This document shows positions 23,820 to 34,908 of a DNA stretch of 64,000 bases, one piece after another; position 1 is the first letter of the stretch, and the number at the start of each line of letters is the position of its first letter. The stretch spans positions 156,534,400 through 156,598,399 of the forward strand of contig JAKSZU010000002.1 in NCBI GenBank assembly GCA_026018925.1. Reading direction: 5' to 3'. The position numbers and the translations under genes are program-made. This DNA is from Tupaia tana. Lineage: Eukaryota; Chordata; Mammalia; Scandentia; Tupaiidae. The notes beneath the pieces were generated by a model, which was given only the letters and a program-made list of their open reading frames with translations, had not been told where the DNA came from and did not search any database.

Positions 23820-23934
23820 CAGACATTTCATTCATTCACTTATCAGGTCATCAAGTAGTTCCTGAATTCCTCTCTCAGGTGCTAGGATATGCAGGAAGTA
23901 AGTATGCTTCCAGTTCTCTGACATTTTTTCACAC

Positions 23935-23968
23935 CGATGACTGTCCTCTACGATGACTGTCCTCTACG
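23935..23968. repeat. Short direct duplication
   Basis: cgatgactgtcctcta occurs twice head to tail. Confidence 0.8.
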
Positions 23969-24194
23969 TGGTAAGCCGGTCTTAGTAGAAAAGGTTTCCA
24001 CTCTGGCACCTGTATGCTTGCTTTAGAAACAAATCAACTTTGAATATGCTTCCTTGCTTACCAACAGAAAATCTGCAGCGAACACCAGTGTTTTAGATAC
24101 TGAAAGCAGGTGGGAGTTCAGTGGAATACAAAAGGAGTCCTTGCAACAGCACGTGTTAGAAGGCCTGAACTAAGGTACCCACCGGTCTGTGTTA

Positions 24195-24425
24195 GAGACC
24201 TGGAGGCTGGGGCTGGACAGTGACACTCTGCAAGGCTGACCCACGTGGGAGGGCTCCAAGTCTGCATCCAGAGGCCTCCCTGAGTACATCAGGCACACTC
24301 GTGCCCACAACCCAGGACGGGCTGAAGCTGGCGTCAATTGTAATGTCAAGACCCTTTTGAAGTATGTATCGCTCCTTCTCTCACTTGCTCACAGAAGAAA
24401 GGGAAGTAAACACACTTTTTTAAAA
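24195..24425 (+). mobile_element. Family B SINE
   Basis: gaggcctccctgagtacatc, cacactcgtgcccacaaccc, aggacgggctgaagctgg, atgtcaagaccc and tctctcacttgctcac. Confidence 0.75.
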
Positions 24426-24616
24426 AGTGGCTAAGACTACATATTTATTAAAAGGGAAGTCATCTTCAGAAGTAAGGAAACACAGCTGGGTTCCTCATCT
24501 GTAGTCTCCTCTCCAACTCTAAGTCCATACTAGCCCCTGATGTCCTCTCAACCACCCTGACCACGGGAAAGCTTCCTATGCTAGGCAATTATCAGTTAAT
24601 AATCCCAAACTCAGCT

Positions 24617-24872
24617 ATTTTTTTGAGGTTTTTCTTATTGGGCATGTGCGCTCGCCAGAAAGACAGAGAGAGACAGAGAGATAGAAAGCGAGAAATCACC
24701 CCCCGGGGAGGTGGCCACGCTGCAATCCCTTCTCCTCCATTCTCCTCTCGGGATCTTGGGCACACACGCACACGTGCCCAGTGGGAGTTTAAGCCACCGG
24801 GTCTGGGACTCGAACCACGGTCGACTACATGGGAGTCCAGTGACATAGCCATTATGCTAACTGCTGGTCCCT
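24617..24872 (-). mobile_element. A-long SINE, young with TSD
   Basis: Perfect 12-bp duplication ccaaactcagct at 24605-24616 and 24873-24884. Head reads ctaactgctggtccc. CpG-rich. Confidence 0.96.
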
Positions 24873-24884
24873 CCAAACTCAGCT

Positions 24885-25149
24885 TTTGAAAAATGTTTTC
24901 AGTATTTCATGGAAGAAAGAGAAAGAAGTATCCTTGACATAGTCTCACACCTTCCTCAAGCTATCCCAGCCAGCCAGGATCCCGGAGTGAACAGGTCATT
25001 TCAGAAAGCAAACCCCAATCTCCATAAGGCTTCCAGCATCAGCGCTGCAGGGTGATACATCATCACCACACCCCCGACAGCTGGTCCCAAACCCAGCTCT
25101 TTTTTTCCTAAATAATATCACTGAAGCTTAATTCATATGCCATAAAATG
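24885..25149. other. Unassigned intron
   Basis: No element recognised. Confidence 0.35.
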
Positions 25150-25157
25150 TTCCCATT

Positions 25158-25401
25158 AGTGTAATAACTATGTCGCTGGACTCCCATGTAGTCAACTGCA
25201 GTTCGAGTCGCGGACCCGGTGGCTTAAACTCATGCTGGGCGCATGTGCATGTGTGCCCAAGATCCCAAGAGGAGAATGGAGAAGGGATTGTGGCGTGGCC
25301 ATTCCCCCTTGGGGGTGATTTCTCGCTTTCTGTCTCTCTGCCTATCTCTGTCTCTCTGGCAATCGCACACACCCTATAGCAAAAACCTCTCAAAAAAAAA
25401 A
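25158..25401 (+). mobile_element. A-long SINE, 5' truncated, with TSD
   Basis: Begins at agtgtaataactatgtcgct, lacking the first dozen bases of the head. Flanked by ttcccatt at 25150-25157 and 25402-25409. Confidence 0.92.
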
Positions 25402-25434
25402 TTCCCATTTTAAGTGTCCAAAATGTTATTTTTT

Positions 25435-25707
25435 TTTTCTCTTTTTTTTTTTTTTTGGAGAGGTTTTTGCTATAGGGCGCGTGCGCTCGCCAGACAGACA
25501 GAGAGAGACAGAGAGATAGAAAGCAGGAAATCACCCCCCAGGGGGGATGGCCACGCCGCAATCCCTTCTCCTCCATTCTCCTCTCGGGATCTTGGGCACG
25601 CACGCACACGCGCCCGGCGTGAGTTTAAGCCGCCGGGTCCGGGACTCAAACCGCGGTCGACTACGTGGGAGTCCAGCGACATAGCCATTACGCTAACTGC
25701 TGGTCCC
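25435..25707 (-). mobile_element. A-long SINE, young with 17-bp TSD
   Basis: ccaaaatgttatttttt at 25418-25434 versus ccaaaatggtatttttt at 25708-25724. Nearly every expected CpG is intact (cacgcgcccggcgtgag). Confidence 0.96.
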
Positions 25708-25734
25708 CCAAAATGGTATTTTTTAATAAATTTA

Positions 25735-26333
25735 TACAGTTAAAACCAATACACAGTCTAAATATAGCATATTTCCACCCCCAAAAAAGACCCCTTGTAT
25801 TTATCTGCAGTCATTCCCTATCCATACCCCCTTCCCCAGACAATCATGACTTTACTTTCTGACTCTATATTTACCTCTTCTGGAATTTCATTGGCCGTGG
25901 AATCTATCTTTTGTGGTTTCTGCTATCTGGATTATTTCATTTAGTGTAATGTTTTTCAGATATATCATGCTGTTACCTGCATTAAGAACTCAGTCCTGGG
26001 GCCAGGAGGTGGTGCGGTAATAAAGGCACTGAACTCCCACATGATCAACCGCGGTTCAAGTCTCAGACCTGGCAATTTGCTTTCTCACTTACCCTTTCTC
26101 TCTCTGGTCCAATTTTTAAAAAGTAATAACAACATTGGAATTAAATAAATAAATAATTCTTTTTGGGGAAAAAGAAAAAAGAAAAAAGAACCCATTCTTT
26201 TTTTTGTTGAAGAGTATTCCACTGCATGAGTATACCGCCTTTTGTTTAACCACTCACCAGTTTACAGCATTTGGATTGTTTTCACTCCTACTTATTACGA
26301 ATAATACTGCTATGAACATTTGCACCCTAGTCT
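25735..26333 (-). mobile_element. L1M 3' UTR remnant, reversed, split by a SINE
   Basis: 25790-25980 and 26205-26333 read like the reverse strand of the L1M 3' UTR. Signature phrases are agagtattccactgcatgag, ttgtttaaccactcaccag and tgctatgaacatttgc. An A-short SINE sits at 25998-26165. Confidence 0.75.
25998..26165 (+). mobile_element. A-short SINE in L1M
   Basis: ggggccaggaggtggtgcgg head, gcggttcaagtctcagacc B box, ttgctttctcacttaccc and an A-rich tail. Confidence 0.88.
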
Positions 26334-26590
26334 GTTTTTTTTTTTTTTTTTTTTAATTCATTTATTTCTTCTATAAGCAAGAGAGATACAGAAAAAAGAG
26401 ACAGAGAAAGACAGCAGCCCCAACAGAACCTTGTTAAGGCAATCTACCTGCAGCCAGCCCCAGATCATAGGCACATACCTGCCTGGTCTACTCAGGGGAA
26501 TCTTGAGGCTTAAACCACAAACCTTCCCGCCTGGGACTGCATTGTGCAGGGTCTGAGTTTTACCACTATGTGACCAGACATCTGGCTCTC
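26334..26590 (-). mobile_element. Family B SINE, reversed
   Basis: Poly(T) and tttatttcttctataagc (tail), aaccttgttaaggc, cagccccagatcataggcac, and a head ending in tgaccagacatctggctc. Confidence 0.6.
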
Positions 26591-26908
26591 CAGAGAACAG
26601 TTAGACTTCAAGCTTGGTGGAGAGGCCAGATCTCATGACATGGTTGACAGGAATTACTGGCATAGTGTTCTTACAATAGTACATATGAGAGAAGAAAAAA
26701 TAATCAACTAATACCAATAAGATACCCTCATTAACGCTAGGAAATCATGACACCAGACAGTGGAGGGTGGACACGCTATACTGCTTCTCAACTCAGAAGC
26801 AGGGCGTGGACACTGCGGGCACTTATAACAACTACTGAAAAATCTACCAAAAACAAGGTCAAGGAAGCCAAGAAAATAAGTCAGCCTGAGAGCAAAAAAA
26901 CACTTTTA
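26591..26908. other. Unassigned intron
   Basis: No repeat recognised. The short open frame at 26747-26935 runs into a SINE and has no known domain. Confidence 0.4.
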
Positions 26909-27200
26909 GGGGCCAGCAGATGGTATGATGTTTAAGGCACTGGACTCCCATGTGGCCAATCATGGTTCAAGCCTTGAACCATGTCAGGTGTGTGTGCGTG
27001 CATGTCCAAAATCCTGAAAGGAGAATGGAGGAGAAGGGATTGTGGCATGGCCATCCCTCCTGAGCAGTGACTTCTCACTTTCCCTCCGTCTCTCTCTGGT
27101 GGCCCACATGCCCTATGACAAAAACCAACCATCAGCCAACCAACCAACCAATTAAACAAATAAATAAATAATAAACATTATTTATAAATAAATAAACAAA
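26909..27200 (+). mobile_element. A-long SINE
   Basis: ggggccagcagatggtatga head, body, catgccctatgacaaaaacc, then (CCAA)n and AAATAAAT-type tails. Confidence 0.9.
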
Positions 27201-27214
27201 CAAATAAAGAAATC

Positions 27215-27490
27215 CCACTTTTGAACACGCAGTTCCCTCTGCCTGGGACATCTTTTCTCCTTCCACTTTTCCACCATTCTGCCCCTTGCTCAGTTTTATC
27301 CTTTAAGATTTGATTTCCCTAAAAATTCATTCGAACCTCATTTGTTCTGGGAAGACGACCTGTTCCCTGGGCCGTCACTATTTAGTCACCCTGTACACTC
27401 TGGTTTTGGAAGTATTTTCCCTTTCCAGTATTTCACACGGTTTCCATTTTCCAGTCTGTCTGTTCAGTTCACCGAGTTTCTACTGGTTTC
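27215..27490 (+). mobile_element. L2 LINE 3' region
   Basis: agttccctctgcctgggaca, cctttaagatttgatttcc and gtctgtctgttcagttc parallel the L2 3' end. Confidence 0.65.
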
Positions 27491-28187
27491 TAAATTCTCT
27501 CTGCCGAGCACATGGCCGAGGACGTGCTGCTCGATGGTGTTTACTAGAGAAAACGGCGAGGGAGTGACTTCTGGCCGATGTGTCCATGCAGAGCCAGACT
27601 CATCAGAGACAGTCTCTACCCGCTAATTCCACAGGGATGTCTGATGGCCACAATCAAATATAACCCATAAAACACAACTCTTGATTTCCCCCTGCATAAT
27701 AATCACTTCCCCCCGTTCCATTCCTCCCCGCAAATGACCCCATCTTAGAAAACAGCACCACTGTCAACCCAGATGTTCGAGTCACGACCCAGGAGGCAGT
27801 CAGCATGCAGGCCTCCTCTCCGGCATCCTTTTTGATCCATCAAAGTCCTGCTGGCTCACCCACTGCAGCGTGGCCCCAGTCCACACAGCTTCCCTCCTCC
27901 CCTGCCGCCTCTCTAATCCAGCTGCTGTCAGCACATACGCCTGGACTGGGGTGCCACTCGAACTTCCCAACTGGCTGCTCTTCTGTTGCCATTCTCATCC
28001 CTCCACCACCCGTTCATTATACAACAGCTGGTGAGCTTTACAGAATAGTTTTACTTTAATTGCTCTTTTTCTATGAAATGTTAAGAAATACATAAATACA
28101 TCAGAAAATACTGAAATACTGCAGATAATGCTGCAGTCTCTTTGATCACTGGCTCTTATCCTCGTTCCCACATTCCTCTGCTCTGAA
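27491..28187. other. Unassigned, moderately GC-rich intron
   Basis: 27790-28020 is relatively GC-rich with open frames on + but no known domain. Confidence 0.35.
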
Positions 28188-28200
28188 GTATTCACTACTA

Positions 28201-28446
28201 CTGGGGCCAACAGGTAGCATGGAGGTTAAGGTGGCTGGCTCCCACACGGGTGACTACAGGGTTTAAGTCGCAGATCCAGCATCACGAAGTGTATGCCAGA
28301 CACATGTGCATACACGGAGGAGAACGGAGGGGAAGGGACTGTAGTGTGGCCATTCCCCCTGGGGGAGGTGCTATCTCACTTTCTCTCTCTCCCTCTCTCT
28401 CTCTTGCTCTCTATCTGATCAGCGCACACGCCCTATAGAAAAAAAC
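28201..28446 (+). mobile_element. A-long SINE with TSD
   Basis: ggggccaacaggtagcatgg head and ccctatagaaaaaaa end. Flanked by gtattcactactac-like and gtattcactgctac (about 28188 and 28448). Confidence 0.9.
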
Positions 28447-28519
28447 GTATTCACTGCTACCTATGCGGTCTGGGTCCTTATAAACCATTCCCTACATACA
28501 GCCTGCCAAGTACATGGTA

Positions 28520-28775
28520 TTTTATTTAAGGTTTTTGCCATAAGGTGTGTGAGCTCGCTGGAGAGAGACAGAGAAACAATGAGAGGGAGATAGAAAAATC
28601 ACTTTCCAGGAGGGATGGCCATGCACAGTCCCTTTTCCTCCATTCTTCTCCTGGGATTTTGGGCATGCATACACACGCACCTGGCATAATTCCCAAGCCA
28701 CCATGTCCAGGATTCAAACAGGGTCAGCCATCGGAGTCTGGTGCTTTAACCACTACACCGCCCGCTCGCCCCCAT
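28520..28775 (-). mobile_element. A-long SINE
   Basis: aaggtttttgccataaggtg to ctacaccgcccgctcgcccc. Confidence 0.9.
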
Positions 28776-28849
28776 GGTATGCTTTTAATACAACTAATAT
28801 ACCATGTGTATCATTCTGCCGTTTACTTTTCTCACTCAACAATGTAAGT

Positions 28850-29055
28850 TGGCTCAGCCTAGGGGTGCAGTCTCTAGGGTGCTGCACTGCAGTCCTGGAA
28901 GCTCCAAGTCTGCCTGCAGGCTGATACCTGGGCTGGCCTTAAAACACACAGGGCACGTGCACGTGTGCTCAGGTCCCGCTGAGCTGGAGGGCTGGGGGAA
29001 GGAGAGCACAGCCTGACAAGACCTTGTCTCGAGAAGCACTTTTTCTGTCCCTTTC
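28850..29055 (+). mobile_element. Family B SINE
   Basis: tggctcagcctaggggtgca head, gggcacgtgcacgtgtgctc, cctgacaagaccttgtctc and ttctgtccctttctcatgc. Confidence 0.65.
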
Positions 29056-29059
29056 TCAT

Positions 29060-30296
29060 GCATACACATAAACCAGCATTTTTTCAAAAATATGTACTAC
29101 ATATGTGTGTGTATGTGTATATAAAAATAACTTGAAAAACATCTCACGTGACTACCTCTTTTTTTTATAGTAGGTTTAGATCACAGCTTAGCCTTTTCGC
29201 TACAGTCTTGTACTGACAAGCATCTTAATGCTGCCATAACATCCATGAATAAGCCCCAGGCTAGATATTGACAAGTACTTTGCTTGGGCACGAGTTTATA
29301 AAGTTAACCTCAGAAAGTGCCACACAGCAATACACATGCACGGAAGATGGCAGCTCCTGCAGCCAGGCGAGCTGGGGCCAAGGTGCCTGGCGGGGAACGC
29401 TTCTGCAAGCCTGAAGCCCGCTGCTCCTACGGGGCGTACTCGACTACGTCATGCCAGCAGGTCCCCCGTTTAGGAGCACAGCTGTTGTCAACGGGGAGTT
29501 GTAAGAACTAAGCCTTGACAGCCTGTGGGGAATATCTATCTGGAGCTTCACTTCTACGCTCTGGTTTCTGTTTTCGTAGACGACAGCTATCGTTACATTC
29601 AGAGACTAAGCAAATGCATTTCATAATGTTCGCAGTGTGAAGCTGGTGTTTGGGTAGCTCTCCGCTATGTCAATCCTGCCTGGATAAATGCCGAGAGAGT
29701 GTGTCGATTTGGCCACACGAACACTGCATTCCTGCCAAACTTTACCTAAAGAAACTTCCTGATCCATAGTGATGCCGTTAGCAGAGCCTGGCCTTCCACT
29801 GACACCTCTTCACAATTGACCTAAAGGGTGTTATCTAATCCAGCATTTGACTCCAGTGAGATTCCTGGGCCCAAGTGGGGAAAGAAACACTAAGAACAGT
29901 CCTAGAATGTGAAGACCATGGAGACATCTAACCAGATTCCCACACAATTAAACCAAGCCTGAGTGTTTTCAGGGAAAGCTTCCAGAAGGTAAATGAGTTA
30001 GGCCATTTTGGTGCACCTGCAGCTTCTCATGCCAGAGAAAAGCACTCTTAACATTTCAAATATGACTGTTTACAGACCTGTGAAAAGTTTATGACTACAT
30101 TCATAAATGTTACTTACGGGTTTTTTTAGGAACATCAGCTATGGCTTTTAAAACTTAGACTTAAGACTGGAATATGGTCAGCTTCTACAGAATGTTTGTT
30201 CACATATCTTACACACATAATGTCTTTGTTGAGAAGAAATAGCCTTCTTACTTAGCCTTTTTTGAACCTTGGCAAACACCAAATGAATACAACAAA
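29060..30296. other. SINE-free unique intron
   Basis: 1.2 kb without lineage-specific SINEs. 29340-29470 is GC-rich with several CpGs. No coding domain recognised. Confidence 0.45.
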
Positions 30297-30304
30297 CTTT
30301 AAAG

Positions 30305-30703
30305 CTGTGGTCCTCAGCCTTCTCGGCACCAGGGGCCAGCCCTGCTGAAGGCAATCCCTCCACAGATGGGGGTGGTGGGGTGTTGGTCCTGGGATGGCCC
30401 AAGTGCACCACATATGCTGTGCACCCATCCCCACTACTACCACACTACACTATACAGTGACACAATCATACAACGGTGGGGTTCCCACTCCCTTGGGAAT
30501 CTGGTCTGTTGCTAATCTGACAGGAGGTGAAGCCCAGGCAGCAATGACAGTGATGGGGAGTGGCTGCAAACACAGGTGAAGCCTCCTTTGCTCACCCACC
30601 TATGCCGCATGGCCCGGTGGACCAGCACCAGTCTGAGGCTCGGTTCCCAACAGGCCACAGACCAGCATACCAGTCTGTATGGTCAGAGGATTGGGGACCT
30701 CTG
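30305..30703. mobile_element. hAT-type nonautonomous DNA transposon with 8-bp TSD
   Basis: Ends ctgtggtcctcagcct and ggattggggacctctg are inverted imperfect terminal repeats. Flanking octamers ctttaaag (30297-30304) and atttaaag (30704-30711) are the 8-bp duplication expected of hAT. The interior has caggaggtgaagcccaggca and gcccggtggaccagcacc. I cannot give a secure family name. Confidence 0.8.
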
Positions 30704-30764
30704 ATTTAAAGCTTCTGGCCAAGGGTCCTACAATTTCCTTCTTCAACTTCTTTGTATTCAATTT

Positions 30765-31036
30765 TTTTATTCTTGGAAAGGGTTTTGTTTTTGTTTTTGT
30801 TTTTCTTATAGGGTGCATGTGCTCACCAGAAAGAGACAGAGAAACAGAAAGCGAGAAATCACCCCCCCAGGGAGGATGGCCACACTGCAATCCCTTCTCC
30901 TCCATTCTCCTCTCAGAATCTTGGGCATGCACGCACACACGCCTGGCCTGAGTTTAAGCAACTGGGTCCAGGACTCAAACTGTGGTCGACTACATGGGAG
31001 TCCAGCGACATAGCCATTACACCAACTGCTGGTCCC
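30765..31036 (-). mobile_element. A-long SINE
   Basis: (TTTTTG)n then cttatagggtgcatgtgctc, body, and ccaactgctggtcccc. Confidence 0.93.
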
Positions 31037-31098
31037 CAATTGTTTTCTATTAAATTATCAAGGTTAAATTTTAAGGTATTAACATAAAAATCTAATTT

Positions 31099-31362
31099 AG
31101 GGGGGCCAGCAGGTGGTGTGGGATTTGAGGTGCTAGATTCCCAAATAATTGACCGCGGTTCAAGTCTTGGATCCAGTGAAAAATCATGCCGAATGCATGT
31201 ATGTGCATGCCCAAAATCCCAAGAGGAAAATGAAGGAAAAGGAACTGAGGCATGGCCATTTCTCCCTAGATGGGGTGATTTCTCACTTTCCCTTGTCTGT
31301 CTGTGGCAAGTGCACACACTCTATGGCAAAAAGGCCTTTTGGTTTTAAAAAAAAATTTTTTT
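31099..31362 (+). mobile_element. A-long SINE
   Basis: gggggccagcaggtggtgtg head, gaccgcggttcaagtcttgg B box, and cactctatggcaaaaagg end. Confidence 0.9.
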
Positions 31363-31649
31363 TAAGAATCTAATTTGACTCTTTTATGAAATGGGTATAT
31401 TTGAACACAATACATTTTTTTTTCCGTAAACACACGTTTTTAGTGACTGGACAATGTAATTGATCATGCATGATTCTCCAGCCCTGAGATTTATGCTCCA
31501 CATGATTATTTTTCTTACTTTATCCTTAGTTGACTGATGTAATATGAGCATGAAGTAGACATTTATTGTGGAAGTCACAGAGATTTACAGGCTGTTTGTT
31601 ACCTCAGCAGTGCTGACTAATACATGAGTCTGTCTGCTCTGGTGTCGAT
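31363..31649. other. Unassigned intron
   Basis: No element recognised. Confidence 0.35.
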
Positions 31650-31815
31650 CATACTGCCCAGTTTATTTCATTAAAGCTATTATTATGCCTGCAGTTATCT
31701 TCCTTATTGATATAGTCTTATCTCCCCGCGACTTGTTCTGCCCACTACTGTGATCCTTGGTGACTAGGACAATGGCAGGCACTCACTCAACTTGTGTTCG
31801 ATGAAAGTGAATCTG
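31650..31815 (+). mobile_element. L2 or MIR 3' fragment
   Basis: gacaatggcaggcactcact, followed by tgtgttcgatgaaagtgaat, resembles the shared L2/MIR end (cctggcacatagtaggcgct, then aatgttgaatgaatg). Confidence 0.5.
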
Positions 31816-32645
31816 TCGACCACGGCATCTGTACTGACAGCCCCCATAAACCACAGTGCAGGTCACTCTCAGAACACTAGGCTTTAGTAAGTGTTTGTGT
31901 GCAGTATTGAAAAACACCTCAGCCTGGCCTTGAGTACAACTGGCAGAAACTGAAAAAAAAAATCACTATTTTTTTAACTCCTGGGTTGGAATCTTGAGAA
32001 TCAAATATCAGAAAGCTAAGAAACGTTCCTCGGCAGCCCGAGGAGTGGCATTAACATGCTACAAATCAATTCCATATCTAGCGTTTGCTTTGCTAGTTAA
32101 ACATATGATGGAATTTTTTTAAACCCACTTGGAGACTGTCTCTGGTGGTATTTCCTTGTGCTCTCTAGCCTCTGTTTTCCTCTGGCACAGCACCAGCTCC
32201 TCAAGCACTAAAAATTAGACATATGGAATGTGAGGAATGTCTGATAACTACACTAACTGCACAGACCAGCCCTCAGTCATAAACAAAAATGCATGCCCTT
32301 TGAGCTCAGACTCAAATTCAATTTGAAGCAAACAAAAGTCATGAGACTGAATGTTGGCACAGTGTGCAAGGTGAAGTGGGGTGGGCCGGGAGACCTAAGT
32401 ATAGTTCTTCATCACTACGAAGCGAACACTGCTTCTTTCTTCAAATGTTAATAAGTTGAATGTGCAAAGCGTGGCTTGGTTAACTTTTAGATCAGCAGCA
32501 TCTGAGTTAGGAAAATAAACCATTAAAGGTACTTTATAAACTAAAATTCATTCCGTTCCCATATGCTTTCATGAATATCTCTTTATGAGGGCCTAGGACC
32601 TCGTCTCTAGTCATATACCTAGTTCTATACATGATTGCACTGTTT
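31816..32645. other. Unassigned intron
   Basis: 830 bp, AT-rich, nothing recognised. Confidence 0.4.
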
Positions 32646-32653
32646 GAGTTTTT

Positions 32654-32935
32654 TCGTTTTGTTTTTTTTTTGTTTTTTTTTTTTGAGAGATTTTCGCTAT
32701 AGGGCGCGTGCACTCGCCAGACAGACAGAGAGAGACATAGAGACAGAAGGCGAGAAATCACCCCCGGGGGGGATGGTCACGCCGCAATCCCTTCTCCTCT
32801 ATTTTCCTCTCGGGATCTTGGGCACGCACGCACACGTGCCCGGTGTAAGTTTTAAGCCACCGGATCCGGGACGCGAACCGCGGTCGACTACGTGGGAGTC
32901 CAGCGACATAGTCATTACGCTAACTGCTGGTTCCC
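32654..32935 (-). mobile_element. A-long SINE, youngest 'gggaacc' subfamily
   Basis: Carries all five subfamily marks: ttcgctatag, acatagagacag, gttttaagcc, a gacgcgaacc B box and a ggttccc head. TSD gagttttt at 32646-32653 and 32936-32943. Confidence 0.96.
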
Positions 32936-32943
32936 GAGTTTTT

Positions 32944-33362
32944 GTTTTTTTTTAAAGCAAATACAAAAAACAAAAGCTATGAGGAATTGTTCTAGTTCAA
33001 AAGGGAAATAACAACCCATGGCAGCATGTTTATCTCAACTGGATTTTAATTCTTAAGTAGAAAAAAGTCACAAAAGAATATTAAAACAACTGTGTAATTT
33101 AAATCTACTACATGTTGATGATTATTATGAAACAATGTTTTTTTAATTTCCATGGGTATGATGACTATATTATGGTTCTGTAAGAGATTATTTTTGTTCT
33201 TGGAAAATATGTGCTGAACTATTTAGGAGTAAATGGTCATATCTGTAACTTACCTTCAAAAATTACTGCAAAAAATTAACTATACATATAACTATATTTA
33301 GAAACTTAGAACAGAAGAAGATAAAACAGATATGGCAAAAATACTTGTCTTATCTAAGGGAC

Positions 33363-33365
<3 letters not shown>
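32944..33365. other. Unassigned intron
   Basis: AT-rich, nothing recognised. Confidence 0.4.
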
Positions 33366-33394
<29 letters not shown>

Positions 33395-33395
33395 G

Positions 33396-33428
<33 letters not shown>
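33366..33428. repeat. (AT)n microsatellite
   Basis: TATA repeats interrupted by regularly spaced G and C (atatgtatat, atatacatat). Self-complementary. Confidence 0.95.
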
Positions 33429-33475
33429 GGATGTTCTCTCTACTGTTTTCATATCTTTAAAGTTTTTCATAATAG

Positions 33476-33840
33476 AAGCCGGCAGGTGGTGTGATGGTTA
33501 AAGACACTGGACTCCCATGGGGACCAGCAGGTGGCTAGTGGTTAAGGTGCTGGACACTCCCACAGGGCTTACCATGGTTCGAGTCCTAGACCTGGTGGCT
33601 TGCTTTCTCACTTTCCCTCTGTCTCTCTCTCTTTCTCTATTTGTGTGTGTCTCTCTGGTCAAATTAAAATAAGTTAATGAATAAATGAAATTAAATAATT
33701 CTTTAAAAAAAAAAAAAAAAGACACTGGACTCACGTGGCTGACTACAGTTCGAGTCCTGGACCTGGTGGCTTCCTTTCTCACTTTCCTTCTCTCTCTCTG
33801 TATCTCTCTGGCAAAATTAAAATAAATAAATAAAATTAAT
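33476..33840 (+). mobile_element. A-short SINE, outer layer of nest
   Basis: Head agccggcaggtggtgtgatg is cut after gactcccatg and resumes at 33721 with gacactggactcacgtgg. It continues through ggcttcctttctcactttcc to an AAATAAAT tail. Confidence 0.93.
33520..33720 (+). mobile_element. A-short SINE inserted into another A-short SINE
   Basis: ggggaccagcaggtggctag head, full CT body, ggtcaaattaaaataag and A17 tail. TSD gacactggactcccatg (33503-33519) versus gacactggactcacgtg (33721-33737). Confidence 0.95.
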
Positions 33841-33858
33841 AAAATCATTAATTCTTTA

Positions 33859-34112
33859 TTTGGAGAGGTTTTTGCTATAGGGCATGTGCGCTCGCCAGAA
33901 AGACAGAGAGAGACAGAGAGATAGAAAGTGAGAAATTACCCCCCAGGGGAGATGGCCACGCCGCAATCCCTTCTCCTCCATTCTCCTCTCGGGATCTTGG
34001 GCATGCACGCACACGCGCCCGGCGTGAGTTTAAGCAACCAGCTCCGGGACGCGAACCGTGGTCGACTACATGGGAGTCCAGCGACAAAGCCATTACGCTA
34101 ACTGCTGGTCCC
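33859..34112 (-). mobile_element. A-long SINE inserted in the tail of the outer A-short SINE
   Basis: Perfect 18-bp TSD aaaatcattaattcttta at 33841-33858 and 34113-34130, made from the A-short tail. B box reversed as gacgcgaacc; head is gctggtccc. Confidence 0.97.
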
Positions 34113-34130
34113 AAAATCATTAATTCTTTA

Positions 34131-34478
34131 AAAATTCTTTTCATAATAAAAAGTTGAGAGAAAAAAAATCCATTATTAAGAATTAGTAAGTACTACAGAT
34201 TCATTATATGTGCCTATCTACATTACTTCCAAAAGAGTTTTGTGTTTGTTTGTTTGTTTGTTTATTAAGAAATAAACACAAGAAAGCAAAGGACAGGTCA
34301 GTGAACAGAGCACCAAAATTGGGATGATGGAAAGCTAACAGCGGAGTGGTAAGTGACTTGGCAGACCCGAAAAAGAAGAAACCCAGGTCCGCAACAGGGA
34401 AAGTCCAAAGGCAGATCAAAGGATACTGCAGCAGCCTGAGCAGGCTCAGGAGTCCCAGCAGGAAGGACTTCAGAGGGT
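34131..34478. other. Unassigned intron
   Basis: Contains (TTTG)n at 34245-34262. The rest is unique. Confidence 0.4.
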
Positions 34479-34500
34479 GTGGGCGTGGGCGTGGGCGGTT
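34479..34500 (+). promoter_or_regulatory. Two overlapping EGR1/Zif268 consensus sites
   Basis: gcgtgggcg occurs at 34483-34491 and again at 34489-34497 in a GTGGGC hexamer repeat. This 9-mer is the EGR1 consensus, and KLF/SP factors may also bind. Function in this intron is inference. Confidence 0.5.
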
Positions 34501-34634
34501 CACTAGCTGTCAGACCCCAGCCAGTATTTGCCCAACCTGAAGGTCTTACTGTCTAGACAGATTCAACCTGAGAGACTCTGGACTTCAGGCAGCTGGTGCA
34601 GCTAAAGAAGTAGTTTATTAAAAACAGAAAGATT

Positions 34635-34898
34635 GGGACCAGCAGCTGGCGCAATGGCTATGTCGCTGGACACCCATGTAGTCCACCGTCGTTCAAGTCC
34701 CAGACGCAGTAGCTTAAACTCAAGCCAAGCACGTGTGCGTGCGTGCCCAAGATTCCGAGAGGAGAATGGAGGAGAAGGGATTGCGGTGTGGCCATCCCCC
34801 CGGGGGGGGGGGGTGTGTGTGATTTCTCGCTTTCTGTCTCTCTGTCTCTCTCTGTCTTTCTGGCGAGCACAAAAAAAAAAAACAAACAAAATAAAACC
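34635..34898 (+). mobile_element. A-long SINE with TSD and clipped 3' end
   Basis: gggaccagcagctggcgcaa head. TSD cagaaagatt at 34625-34634 and 34899-34908. The terminal ccctatagcaaaaacctctc is missing: gcgagcac runs straight into poly(A). G9-12 run near 34802. Confidence 0.95.
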
Positions 34899-34908
34899 CA
34901 GAAAGATT

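Noticed and set aside
29317-29511. CpG island or promoter for an alternative WWC2 first exon
   Set aside because: CpGs are locally raised but the stretch is under 200 bp, and no exon with WW1 codons or a convincing donor follows on the minus strand.
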